64,000 nucleotides of DNA from an uncultured Bryobacterales bacterium (GTDB taxonomy: Bacteria; Acidobacteriota; Terriglobia; Bryobacterales; Bryobacteraceae), in contig CALGAR010000018.1 in the NCBI GenBank assembly GCA_937959285.1, positions 117,270-181,269 on the forward strand, in the 5' to 3' direction. Below, in pieces: positions 37,049 through 45,475 of the stretch (position 1 is the first letter of the stretch; every line of letters starts with the position of its first letter). The translations under genes were made by a program, and so were the position numbers. Under the pieces are notes generated by a model that was not told the origin of the DNA, made no database searches, and saw only the letters and a program-made list of their open reading frames with translations.

Positions 37049-38191
37049 ATGAAATTTCTGAGCCTCGCCTTCTGTTTGGGCAGCGCTTTTGGCTGTGCTT
37101 TTGCAGCCGAGGTTATGGTTGTAGAGCGAATCGTCGCGAAGGTGAACGGCGACATTATCACCAGCGGCGAGTTGGAGCGCGAACGCAAGCAGATCGAAGC
37201 TCAGCTACGGCAGCGCGGGCTGAGCGGTCCCGAGCTCGAGCAGGCGCTGAAGGAGCGCAGCCAGCACCTCCTCCGCGACCGTATTGATGAGCTGCTGCTG
37301 GTCCAGCGTGCCAAGGAATTGAACATCAACGTTGATTCCGAGGTCACCAAGTATTTGGCTGAGCTCCAGGTGCGCAGCAAAATTGCGGATCCGGAGAAGT
37401 TCCAGGAATACGTGCGGGAGCAAACCGGCCTCTCGTACGAGGACTTCAAGCTCGAGGCGAAGAATGGAATGCTGACGCAGCGGGTGATCGGCCAGGAAGT
37501 GCAAAGCCGCATCAACATCCCGCGGTCGGAGATCGAGAAGTATTACAACGAGCATAAGGACGAGTTTCAGCGGGAGGATCGTGTCTTCCTGCGCGAAATT
37601 CTGATTTCTACCCAAGGAAAGGACGAAGCGGGCATTGCCGCGGCGGAGAAGAAGGCGAAGGAGCTCGTTGCCCGTGCTCGTAAGGGGGAACGCTTTGCGG
37701 ATTTGGCCCGGGAACACTCAGATGCAGTGACGGCCTCCCAGGGCGGGGAGCTTCCGCCATTCAATCGGGGCGTCTTGCGGAAGGATCTGGAGGACCTTCT
37801 CTTTTCGCAGGAGAAGGGATACGTCACCGATCCCATCAAGCAGGACTCAGGCTTCCTGATCCTCAAAGTGGAGGATACTCATAAGAAGGGTCTCGCCACG
37901 CTGGAGGAAGCAGAGAACGAAATCCGCGACAAGCTGTTCCGGCCGCTTTACGAGCCGAGGGTCCGCGAATACCTGACCAAGCTCCGCGTGGATGCCTTCC
38001 TCGAGATTCGCGACGGCTATGTCGACACCGGCGCCGCCCCGGGGAAGGATACGAGCTGGACCGATCCGGCCAAGCTGACCCCGGAAACCGTTACGAAGGA
38101 AGAGGTCGCTGCTCAGCCCCGGCGCCGCCGTTTCCTCGGCGTACTTCCGATTCCCGGCACCAAGGCCCCGGCAAAGAGTAGCTCGCGGTAG
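37049..38191 (+). CDS. SurA-like periplasmic peptidylprolyl isomerase (parvulin type)
   Basis: A 380-residue exported chaperone/isomerase. Residues 1-21 are a signal peptide (LSLAFCLGSAFGCAFA). A SurA-type N-terminal helical domain follows (VERIVAKVNGDIITSGELERE), then one parvulin domain (about 175-285) with VFLREILIST, GERFADLAREHSDA, GGELPPFNRGVL and GFLILKVEDTH. SurA of E. coli has two parvulin domains; this protein has one, as is common outside Proteobacteria. It probably assists outer-membrane protein folding. A weak ribosome site precedes the ATG. It is followed after 8 bases by the YhaM-like gene. Confidence 0.92.
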   Translation: MKFLSLAFCLGSAFGCAFAAEVMVVERIVAKVNGDIITSGELERERKQIEAQLRQRGLSGPELEQALKERSQHLLRDRIDELLLVQRAKELNINVDSEVTKYLAELQVRSKIADPEKFQEYVREQTGLSYEDFKLEAKNGMLTQRVIGQEVQSRINIPRSEIEKYYNEHKDEFQREDRVFLREILISTQGKDEAGIAAAEKKAKELVARARKGERFADLAREHSDAVTASQGGELPPFNRGVLRKDLEDLLFSQEKGYVTDPIKQDSGFLILKVEDTHKKGLATLEEAENEIRDKLFRPLYEPRVREYLTKLRVDAFLEIRDGYVDTGAAPGKDTSWTDPAKLTPETVTKEEVAAQPRRRRFLGVLPIPGTKAPAKSSSR

Positions 38192-38199
38192 AGCAGCGA

Positions 38200-39339
38200 A
38201 TGAAATCCCCGTTCGTAAGCGAACTCCAACCAAACCAGACAATCACTACGACCTTCCTCGTTCTGAACAAGGACGTCCGTCAGAAGAAGAGCGGGGAACC
38301 CTTTCTCTCACTCGTGCTGGGGGACCGCACGGGCGACATCGATGCCAAGATGTGGGACAACGTGGGCGAGATTCTCGACACGTTCGACCGCGACCACTTC
38401 GTCCGCGTGAAGGGCATGATGCAGGTGTTCCAGAACCGCCCGCAGCTGACCATCCACAAGCTGATGAAGATCGCCGACGAAGAAGTGGATCCGGCCGATT
38501 ACTTCCCGGCCTCTGAGCGGAACCCGGACGAAATGCTCGCGGAGCTGAAGCAGATCATCGATGGCTTCACGAATCCGCATCTGAAGGCGCTGCTGACAGC
38601 CATCTTTGCCGATCCGGAGGTTGCCCGGAAGTATCGCATCGCGCCAGCCGCCAAGACGATCCATCATGCCTATTTGGGCGGCCTGCTGGAGCACGTGCTG
38701 TCGTTATGCCAGCTGGCTCGCACAACGGCGGCCCATTATAAGAACATTGACCTTGACCTGCTGCTGACCGGCGTCATCCTTCACGACATCGGCAAAATCC
38801 ATGAGCTCAGCTACGAGCGGAGCTTTAACTATACAAGCGAAGGGCAGCTTCTCGGGCATATCATCATCGGCCTCCAGATTGTCGGCCAAAAGGTCTGCGG
38901 CATACCGGACTTCCCGCCGCGTTTGCGAACGCTCGTGGAGCACATGATCGTGAGCCATCATGGGGCCCTCGAATACGGGTCTCCGAAGGTGCCTCTGTTT
39001 CCGGAGGCGCTCCTGCTTCATCACCTGGACAATCTGGACTCGAAGATGAACTGCATGAAGTCCATGATTGAGAAGGACCGCCTGGTGGAAGGCTGTTGGA
39101 CAGGGTACTCCGCGGCGCTTGACCGCTCCGCTTTGAAAAAGGATCGTTACCTCTCAGACAGGAAGCCGGAAACGCCAGCGCCATCGAACACCGGAGTGGC
39201 CAGCGCACCCAGGCCCTCTAATCCACCGCCCGCACCGGCTGCGCCGGCAAGTCAAAACCGCGCCGCGCAACCCCAGCGCTCCAGTGTCCCGACGTCAACC
39301 TTTGCGGAGAAACTGCAGAGCGCTCTACGGAAGGACTAG
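38200..39339 (+). CDS. YhaM-family 3'-5' exoribonuclease (OB fold plus HD domain)
   Basis: A 379-residue nuclease related to YhaM/CbfA. The N-terminal OB-fold (about 15-95, SGEPFLSLVLGDRTGDIDAKMWD) is followed by an HD domain (about 150-305) with HHAYLGGLLEHVLSL, LHDIGKIHELSYE, HMIVSHHGALEYGSP and LHHLDNLDSKMNCM. The HD metal ligands are intact. The C-terminal 70 residues are proline and alanine rich and end in TFAEKLQSALRKD. It is packed between the isomerase and the BlaI-type gene with gaps of 8 and 3 bases. Confidence 0.92.
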   Translation: MKSPFVSELQPNQTITTTFLVLNKDVRQKKSGEPFLSLVLGDRTGDIDAKMWDNVGEILDTFDRDHFVRVKGMMQVFQNRPQLTIHKLMKIADEEVDPADYFPASERNPDEMLAELKQIIDGFTNPHLKALLTAIFADPEVARKYRIAPAAKTIHHAYLGGLLEHVLSLCQLARTTAAHYKNIDLDLLLTGVILHDIGKIHELSYERSFNYTSEGQLLGHIIIGLQIVGQKVCGIPDFPPRLRTLVEHMIVSHHGALEYGSPKVPLFPEALLLHHLDNLDSKMNCMKSMIEKDRLVEGCWTGYSAALDRSALKKDRYLSDRKPETPAPSNTGVASAPRPSNPPPAPAAPASQNRAAQPQRSSVPTSTFAEKLQSALRKD

Positions 39340-39342
39340 GGC

Positions 39343-39762
39343 ATGGGACGGTCCTTATCGCCTCGCGAAATGCCGCCGCCGCTCGAGCTGGAGTGCCTGA
39401 AGGTGCTGTGGGCAATCGGGGAGGGGAACGTCCACAGGGTCAGGGCGGAACTTCTGCCGAAGCGCAATCTTGCGTACACGACGGTGATGACCCTTCTCGA
39501 CAGGCTGGCGCGGAAGGGCGGCGTCACTCGCCGGAAGGTCGGGCGGTCCTTTGTTTACTGCCCCCGGCTCACCAGAGACGCGGTGCGGCGTTTGGCGGTA
39601 AAGGAACTGGTGGACTGTTTTTTCGACGGTTCGGAAGAAGCCCTGATCCAATATCTGACCGCTGAGAATGCATCCCGCAACGGAACGAATTCGAATGGCC
39701 GCGAAGGCCCGCAAGAGATTCAGCCGGCTGCTGCCGAGCGCCCTAATACCGCACTGCTGTAA
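39343..39762 (+). CDS. BlaI/MecI/CopY-family transcriptional repressor
   Basis: A 139-residue winged-helix repressor. The DNA-binding domain (residues 5-80) reads LELECLKVLWAIGEGNVHRV and AYTTVMTLLDRLARKGGVTRRK, typical of the BlaI/MecI group, followed by the dimerization helices RRLAVKELVDCFFDGS. In the classical system an antirepressor peptidase (BlaR1/MecR1, M56) lies next to the repressor, but none is seen in this window. The target is unknown. The C-terminal 30 residues are low-complexity. It starts 3 bases after the YhaM-like gene and is probably co-transcribed with it. Confidence 0.9.
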   Translation: MGRSLSPREMPPPLELECLKVLWAIGEGNVHRVRAELLPKRNLAYTTVMTLLDRLARKGGVTRRKVGRSFVYCPRLTRDAVRRLAVKELVDCFFDGSEEALIQYLTAENASRNGTNSNGREGPQEIQPAAAERPNTALL

Positions 39763-39795
39763 CTTCGCGTGCAATATCAGGAAGGAGAATCGTAA

Positions 39796-39820
39796 GGTCT
39801 TACCGTGATACCCTAAGACC
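39796..39820 (+). promoter_or_regulatory. pyrR: Dyad symmetry in the leader of pyrR
   Basis: GGTCTTA (39796-39802) pairs with TAAGACC (39814-39820) across an 11-base loop, seven bases before the pyrR ATG. The 5' arm is also the centre of a smaller near-palindrome, GTAAGGTCTTAC (39792-39803). No terminator T-run follows, so this is not a standard pyr attenuator. It may be an operator or a leader hairpin. Confidence 0.35.
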
Positions 39821-39827
39821 GTCCGCT

Positions 39828-40382
39828 ATGAGCCCCACCCGAGAAAAATCGCAGTTGATGAGCGCCTCTGAGATTGACCGTACCTTAGTTCGTCTGGCGC
39901 ACGAAATTCTCGAGAGAAACCCTGTACTGGAGCGATTAGCCTTTGTCGGTATCCGGCGTCGGGGCGTGCCGCTCGCGCAGCGGCTTGCCAGGAAGATCAG
40001 CGAGCTTGAGCAGTTTGACATTCCAGTGGGCACGCTCGACATCAATCTCTATCGCGATGACCTGTCCACTGTTGGTGTGACGCCTGTTGTCAGTGCCACG
40101 GATATTCCGTTCCCGGTCGCCGGCAAGGATATCATCCTGGTGGACGATGTGCTCTATACCGGACGTACGATTCGCGCAGCCCTCGACGCGCTCTTTGACC
40201 AAGGCCGGCCTGCAAGCGTTCAGTTGCTTGTGCTGATTGACCGCGGGCATCGGGAGCTGCCGATCGAGGCTCGCTACGTTGGAAGAATGGTGCAAACGAC
40301 AAAGGACGAAATTGTCGAAGTGAAGTTGCAGGAAACAGACGGCGTCGAGCGGGTATTGCTGGTCGAACGGACTTCGGAGTAG
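39828..40382 (+). CDS. pyrR: PyrR bifunctional regulator/uracil phosphoribosyltransferase
   Basis: A 184-residue protein of the PyrR family: an RNA-binding attenuation regulator of pyrimidine genes that also has uracil phosphoribosyltransferase activity. Motifs: VGIRRRGVPLAQRLARKI, GTLDINLYRDDLSTVG, and the PRPP loop IILVDDVLYTGRTIRAALDAL, then VLIDRGHRELPIEARYVG, which is characteristic of PyrR. No clear ribosome site precedes the ATG. It heads the pyrR-pyrB-pyrC operon, where it likely senses UMP. Confidence 0.95.
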   Translation: MSPTREKSQLMSASEIDRTLVRLAHEILERNPVLERLAFVGIRRRGVPLAQRLARKISELEQFDIPVGTLDINLYRDDLSTVGVTPVVSATDIPFPVAGKDIILVDDVLYTGRTIRAALDALFDQGRPASVQLLVLIDRGHRELPIEARYVGRMVQTTKDEIVEVKLQETDGVERVLLVERTSE

Positions 40383-40395
40383 CTCAAGGAAGACG

Positions 40396-41313
40396 ATGGC
40401 TGCAGGACTATTAGGGATCGAAGAGCTGAGCCGGCCCGAGATCGAGGCAATTCTGGCTCGCGCGAAGGATTTTCAGCACACAGAGAATCACGCGTTTCAC
40501 AAGCTCGATCTGGCGCGTGGAAAGATGATCGTCAATCTGTTCTTCGAGGCATCCACGCGGACGCGAACCAGCTTCGAGATTGCCGCCAAGCGGCTGGGGG
40601 CGGAGGTTTTGTCGATTACGGCCGCGGGCTCCAGCGTTTCCAAGGGGGAATCCCTGGTCGACACTTTGAACACGCTCGGAGCGATGCGCCCGCATGCAAT
40701 CGTCATGCGGCATTCCGCATCGGGCGCTCCCCATTTCCTTTCACGGCATCTGCCGATTCCGATTGTGAATGCGGGCGATGGGGCTCACGAGCATCCCACG
40801 CAGGCGCTGCTCGATGCGCGGACCATCCTGGACCGGCGTCCGACGCTCGAAGGCCTGCGCGTGGCGATCATCGGCGACGTTGCTCACAGCCGCGTCGCGC
40901 GATCCAACATTCATTTGCTGTCCAAGTTCGGCGCACAGATTGTACTGTGCGGACCCGCACCGCTGCTGCCGCGGGAGCTTGCCTCGATCGCTCCGGGCGT
41001 TTCCTTGACCAACGACATCCGGGAAGCAATCCGCGATGCGGATGTCATCATGATGCTGCGCGTACAACTGGAACGGCAGCATGAAACCGCCTTTCCGCCA
41101 GGCGACTACTTCCGCTTTTACGGCCTGCGGCTGGAGCACCTGAACTTGGCCAAGCCCGACGCATTAGTCATGCACCCCGGGCCGATCAATCGCGGCCGGG
41201 AGATCTCGTCGGAAGTCGCAGACTCGCAGCGGTCCGTGATTCTGAATCAGGTCGAGAATGGAATCGCCGTCCGGATGGCGGTGCTCGAACGCGTGCTGGG
41301 ACAGGGAAAGTAA
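40396..41313 (+). CDS. pyrB: Aspartate carbamoyltransferase catalytic subunit
   Basis: A 305-residue enzyme that condenses carbamoyl phosphate with aspartate in pyrimidine synthesis. Motifs: FFEASTRTRTSFEIAAKRLG (carbamoyl-phosphate site), SSVSKGESLVDTLNTL, GDGAHEHPTQALLD and IIGDVAHSRVARSN, with MHPGPINRG near the end. No regulatory subunit gene pyrI is present, as in the Bacillus-type class. AAGGAAG precedes the ATG. It follows pyrR after 13 bases. Confidence 0.97.
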   Translation: MAAGLLGIEELSRPEIEAILARAKDFQHTENHAFHKLDLARGKMIVNLFFEASTRTRTSFEIAAKRLGAEVLSITAAGSSVSKGESLVDTLNTLGAMRPHAIVMRHSASGAPHFLSRHLPIPIVNAGDGAHEHPTQALLDARTILDRRPTLEGLRVAIIGDVAHSRVARSNIHLLSKFGAQIVLCGPAPLLPRELASIAPGVSLTNDIREAIRDADVIMMLRVQLERQHETAFPPGDYFRFYGLRLEHLNLAKPDALVMHPGPINRGREISSEVADSQRSVILNQVENGIAVRMAVLERVLGQGK

Positions 41314-41321
41314 AAGTAAAG

Positions 41322-42611
41322 ATGGCAAAGCTGGTAATCAAGAATGGCAGGGTGATCGACCCGGCATCGTCACTGGATGCGGTTGCGGATGTTGCGATAG
41401 AAGATGGGCGCTTTGCCGCTGTCGGACCTAACCTGGATACGACCGGCTGTGAGGTGTTCGACGCGACAGGCCTTGTCGTCGCGCCCGGATTCATTGACAT
41501 GCACGTGCACCTTCGGGAGCCGGGCTTCGAGCATGCCGAGACGATCGAAACTGGCGGGCGCGCCGCGGCCGCAGGCGGATTCACGTCGATCTGCTGCATG
41601 CCAAATACCGCCCCCGTCAATGACAGCGCAACGGTGACCAGCTACATCATTGAGCGGGCACGGCGTCATTCCCCGGTTCACGTCTTCCCCATCGGCGCAA
41701 TTACGAAGAACAGCGCGGGGGAAGAGCTCGCCGCGATCGGTTCGATGAAGAATGCGGGCGTTGTCGCGATCTCCGACGACGGCCGGCCTGTCATGAATGC
41801 GCGCGTGATGCGGCGTGCGATGGAGACAGCCCGCGCCTTCGGATTGCCTGTCATCGACCATTGCGAGGATTTGCATCTCAGCGCGGGCGGCGACATGAAC
41901 GAGGGCTTGCAGTCCGTCCGACTCGGTCTCCGCGGCATCCCGGCGTGCTCGGAAGATGTCATGGTGGCCCGCGATATTTTGCTCGCCGAGCTGACGGGCG
42001 CGCGGTTTCACGTCGCTCACATTTCTTCCCGCAACGCTGTCTCTATGGTGGCCTTCGCAAAGTCAAAGGGCCTGCCTGTTACCTGCGAAGTGACTCCGCA
42101 TCACTTCGCACTGAGCGACGATCAGGTCGTGCCATACGACAGCAATTACAAAATGAAGCCGCCCTTACGTTCCTCCTGCGATGTCGCCGCCATGATCCAA
42201 GGGCTCGCTGCGGGATCCATCGATGCCATCGCTACCGATCATGCGCCGCATGCAGGCGACGATAAAATGCAGGAGTTCGAGAAGTGCCCGTTCGGCATCA
42301 TCGGGCTCGAGACTGCGGTCGCATTGTCGCTCGAACTGCTGGTGCACCCGGGCAGGATTTCGCTCACAAAGATGATCGAGCTGTACACCATTAATCCGGC
42401 TCGCATACTGGGGCTGGATGGCGAGCGCGGACGAATCGCAGCAGGACTTCCGGCCGACTTGACGATCATCGACACGGAGTTCGGCTGGACCTATGATGTC
42501 AACCAATCGTTCTCGAAGAGCCGCAACAGCCCGTTCCACGGGCGGAAATTTCGCGGAGGTCCGGCAGCGACGATTGTCGATGGAGCCTTCGTCTGGAGGC
42601 GCGATACCTGA
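41322..42611 (+). CDS. pyrC: Dihydroorotase
   Basis: A 429-residue zinc amidohydrolase of the long (class I) type that closes the dihydroorotate ring. It shows the beta-sandwich start KNGRVIDPASSLD, metal motif HVHLREPGFEHAE, GFTSICCMPNTAPVND, HCEDLHLS, HVAHISSR and TDHAPHAGDDK with PFGIIGLETA. All expected metal ligands are in place. It follows pyrB after 8 bases and ends the pyr operon; no further pyr gene is seen. Confidence 0.97.
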   Translation: MAKLVIKNGRVIDPASSLDAVADVAIEDGRFAAVGPNLDTTGCEVFDATGLVVAPGFIDMHVHLREPGFEHAETIETGGRAAAAGGFTSICCMPNTAPVNDSATVTSYIIERARRHSPVHVFPIGAITKNSAGEELAAIGSMKNAGVVAISDDGRPVMNARVMRRAMETARAFGLPVIDHCEDLHLSAGGDMNEGLQSVRLGLRGIPACSEDVMVARDILLAELTGARFHVAHISSRNAVSMVAFAKSKGLPVTCEVTPHHFALSDDQVVPYDSNYKMKPPLRSSCDVAAMIQGLAAGSIDAIATDHAPHAGDDKMQEFEKCPFGIIGLETAVALSLELLVHPGRISLTKMIELYTINPARILGLDGERGRIAAGLPADLTIIDTEFGWTYDVNQSFSKSRNSPFHGRKFRGGPAATIVDGAFVWRRDT

Positions 42612-42676
42612 GCCTCGCGGATGTGGCTCTGCCAGATGCGCCAGTTCGTCCGGCTTGAGATTGGAGGATCGGCGGA

Positions 42677-45424
42677 GTGGTTTCCTACAGACACCGGAAT
42701 AGCTCAATCCGCCGCGGCGGCGGCATTTTTCTTCTAGCCGTCGTCCTGGCGGTCGTGCTTGGCGCACGCACCATCGCTTCCTTCATCATCGAGTATCACT
42801 GGTGGAAGGAGATTGACCAGCTTCAGACCTGGCTCAGCATGCTGTTGTACGGCGTCGCGCCCGTTGCCGGGGCGGCGTTATTGTGTTTTGTCGTCCTATG
42901 GGTCTCTCACGCACGGGGCATGCGGTTTGCCGGTGAGCGGCTGAGATATTACCCGACGTATGCAAAGCTGGCTACCGCCGGACTGTTCCTGCTGGGGTGC
43001 CTTATCGCGCTCATTTCCATCGACAGCTGGGCCGTCGTGCGCTTCTTCGGAGGCCGGGGACTGACATCTGCGGGAGCCGTGTGGCAAGATCCCGTCTTCG
43101 GAAATCCTCTCCGCTATTATTTCTTCGACCTTCCGTTTTACAGCGTGATCCTTCGGCTGATCATGATCCTTTCCCTGGCGAGCGCCGTTCTCTACTGGAT
43201 CACCGCAAGGGTATGGTCTTTGCGCAGAACCATTGGAAGCTGGGCAGGACCGATCGAGCTGGATCTGCGGGACCTGCGATTGGGCGAAGCTCTGAAGTCA
43301 AAGTTTGTGCGCACTGTGGGAGCGCTATTCCTGTTCACCCTTGCGGCAAGCTTCTACCTCGACCGGTACAACATGCTCTTCGCCGATCACGGCTTTCTGG
43401 TTGGCGTCGACTACGTGGCGGAGAAGATCACACTTCCCTTGCAATGGTTGACCATCGCGACCTTCGCGGGAGGAGCCGTTGCTCTCCTGCTGGGACACGT
43501 AAGGGTGCTGCTGGTTCTTCCCCTCGTGCTGCTGCTGAAGATGTTCGTCCCGCCGCTGGTGAACTCCATCTTTGTCCGCCCAAATGAGATTTCGATGCAA
43601 CGCCCCTACATCGAGAGGCACATTGAGGCGACGCGATCGGCCTTCGGATTGACGCAGCGGGCGCGGGAGATTGAGTTCCCGGCGAAGCTGGAGGCGGACA
43701 TCGACCCTTCGCAGCATAAGGCCCTTCTCGAGAACGTGCGGCTGTGGGACTGGCGCGCGTTCCACGACACGGTTGCTCAGATTCAAGCCCTGCGACCCTA
43801 CTATGTTTTTCAGGACAGCGACGTCGACCGTTACATTATCGACGGCCAATTGCGTCAGGTGATGCTGACGCCTCGCGAACTGGACGTGCGCCAGTTGGGA
43901 GACGCCCGTGCGCGCTGGATCAACACGCACTTCATCTACACCCACGGCTACGGCATGGTGATGGCGGAAGCCAACCGGATCACGGAAGAGGGTTTGCCTG
44001 TAATGCTGGTTCAGGATGCCCCGCCTCGGGTCCTTACGCAAAGCTTGAAGCTGAGCCGGCCGGAATTGTACTTCGGGGAGGTGACGCACGAACCCGTTTA
44101 CGTGCGGACGGCCCAGCCGGAGTTCGATTATCCGCAAGGCGCCGATAATGCTCACACCCGATACGAGGGCAAAGGCGGCATTCCCATCAGCTCTTTCCCC
44201 ATGAAGCTTGCGGCCGCCATGTCGCGCGGTGATTGGAACCTTCTGCTGACCAGCTATCTGACTCCCGAGAGCCGGATGCTGATTCGACGGAATATCAAGG
44301 ACCGTGTAGAAACCGTTGCCGGTTTCCTGCACTGGGATCCGGATCCGTACCTGGTCCTTACCGAAGATGGCCGGCTCGTGTGGATCATTGACGGCTACAC
44401 GACTTCGCAGCGTCATCCTTACTCCCGTTTGGTCAGCCTACAGAATGTGGGCGTCGTCAACTACATGCGGAATTCCGTGAAGGCGACGATCGATGCCTAT
44501 GACGGCACAGTGCGGCTGTACGTTTTTGAGCCTGGCGATCCAATCATTCAGGCTTACCAGACTCTCTTCCCGAATCTGTTGCTGCCGGCATCTGCGCTGC
44601 CCGAAGATTTGCGTCGGCATGTCCGCTATCCGGAACTCATCTTCCGAACGCAAGCCGAGATCTACCGTACCTTTCACATGAGAGATCCGGAAGCGTTCTA
44701 CAACAAGGAAGACCTTTGGGATATCGGCCGCACCGTACACGGACGCGGACTCCGGCCGGAACCCGTTAATCCGACGTACGTTGTCGCTACGCTCCCGGAT
44801 AGCTCGCAGCCGGAGTTCCTTTTGATTCTTCCGTTTACGCCAAGGAACAAAGACAATCTGCTGGGCCTGATGGTTGCGCGCTGCGATGGCGAGCATCTGG
44901 GCGAACTTGTGTTCCTTCAGCTGTCGAAGCAGCAGCTAATTCTGGGTCCAATGCAGATCGACGCTCGAATTAACCAGGACCAGATCATCGCCAAAGACCT
45001 GGCGTTATGGAATCAGCAGGGGTCGCAGGTGCTGCGCGGCCAGATGCTGGTCCTGCCAATCGAGGACACGTTCCTCTACATCGAGCCCATCTACATACAG
45101 GCATCGGAGGCAAGGATGCCCCAATTGAAGAAGGTTGTCGTGGCGATGGGCAACCGGCTCTTCTACACCGACACCTACGAGGAGGCCCTGCAGCAGCTGG
45201 GAGGAATCGCGCGGCCGGCTATTGCAAAGCGGGAAGACCGGAAAGCTCCGGAGCCGGCAGTTGGCGGGGACAAAGGGCCACGTCCGCCCGTGTCCTCCGA
45301 TGCTACGTTGGAAGCGGTCCGGCAGCATCTGCGTCGTTACCGCGAGCTTTCCTCGCAAGGTAGGTGGGCGGAGGCCGGCAAGGAGTTGGAGGCTCTTGAG
45401 GCAGCAGTCTCAAAACTGCAGTAG
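42677..45424 (+). CDS. UPF0182 family large membrane protein
   Basis: A 915-residue member of UPF0182 (PF03699), a widespread family of unknown function. Seven membrane helices occupy residues about 10-300, starting with GIFLLAVVLAVVLGARTIASF and including FLFTLAASFYLDRYNMLF. The remaining soluble part, predicted extracytoplasmic, contains family blocks such as NEISMQRPYIERHIEATRSAFGL, YGMVMAEANRITEEGLP, LVWIIDGYTTSQRHPYS and LPFTPRNKDNLLGLMVARCDG. The start is a GTG at 42677 after GGAGGATCGGCGGA. The neighbours give no hint of function. Confidence 0.93.
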   Translation: MVSYRHRNSSIRRGGGIFLLAVVLAVVLGARTIASFIIEYHWWKEIDQLQTWLSMLLYGVAPVAGAALLCFVVLWVSHARGMRFAGERLRYYPTYAKLATAGLFLLGCLIALISIDSWAVVRFFGGRGLTSAGAVWQDPVFGNPLRYYFFDLPFYSVILRLIMILSLASAVLYWITARVWSLRRTIGSWAGPIELDLRDLRLGEALKSKFVRTVGALFLFTLAASFYLDRYNMLFADHGFLVGVDYVAEKITLPLQWLTIATFAGGAVALLLGHVRVLLVLPLVLLLKMFVPPLVNSIFVRPNEISMQRPYIERHIEATRSAFGLTQRAREIEFPAKLEADIDPSQHKALLENVRLWDWRAFHDTVAQIQALRPYYVFQDSDVDRYIIDGQLRQVMLTPRELDVRQLGDARARWINTHFIYTHGYGMVMAEANRITEEGLPVMLVQDAPPRVLTQSLKLSRPELYFGEVTHEPVYVRTAQPEFDYPQGADNAHTRYEGKGGIPISSFPMKLAAAMSRGDWNLLLTSYLTPESRMLIRRNIKDRVETVAGFLHWDPDPYLVLTEDGRLVWIIDGYTTSQRHPYSRLVSLQNVGVVNYMRNSVKATIDAYDGTVRLYVFEPGDPIIQAYQTLFPNLLLPASALPEDLRRHVRYPELIFRTQAEIYRTFHMRDPEAFYNKEDLWDIGRTVHGRGLRPEPVNPTYVVATLPDSSQPEFLLILPFTPRNKDNLLGLMVARCDGEHLGELVFLQLSKQQLILGPMQIDARINQDQIIAKDLALWNQQGSQVLRGQMLVLPIEDTFLYIEPIYIQASEARMPQLKKVVVAMGNRLFYTDTYEEALQQLGGIARPAIAKREDRKAPEPAVGGDKGPRPPVSSDATLEAVRQHLRRYRELSSQGRWAEAGKELEALEAAVSKLQ

Positions 45425-45475
45425 CCGGATCGGCAGAGGGACTTTCAAGCGCCTCCAAGCATCATCAATAATAGT

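Noticed and set aside
43325..44416. A 363-codon minus-strand frame inside the UPF0182 gene
   Set aside because: Shadow of a clear family member; no motif of its own.
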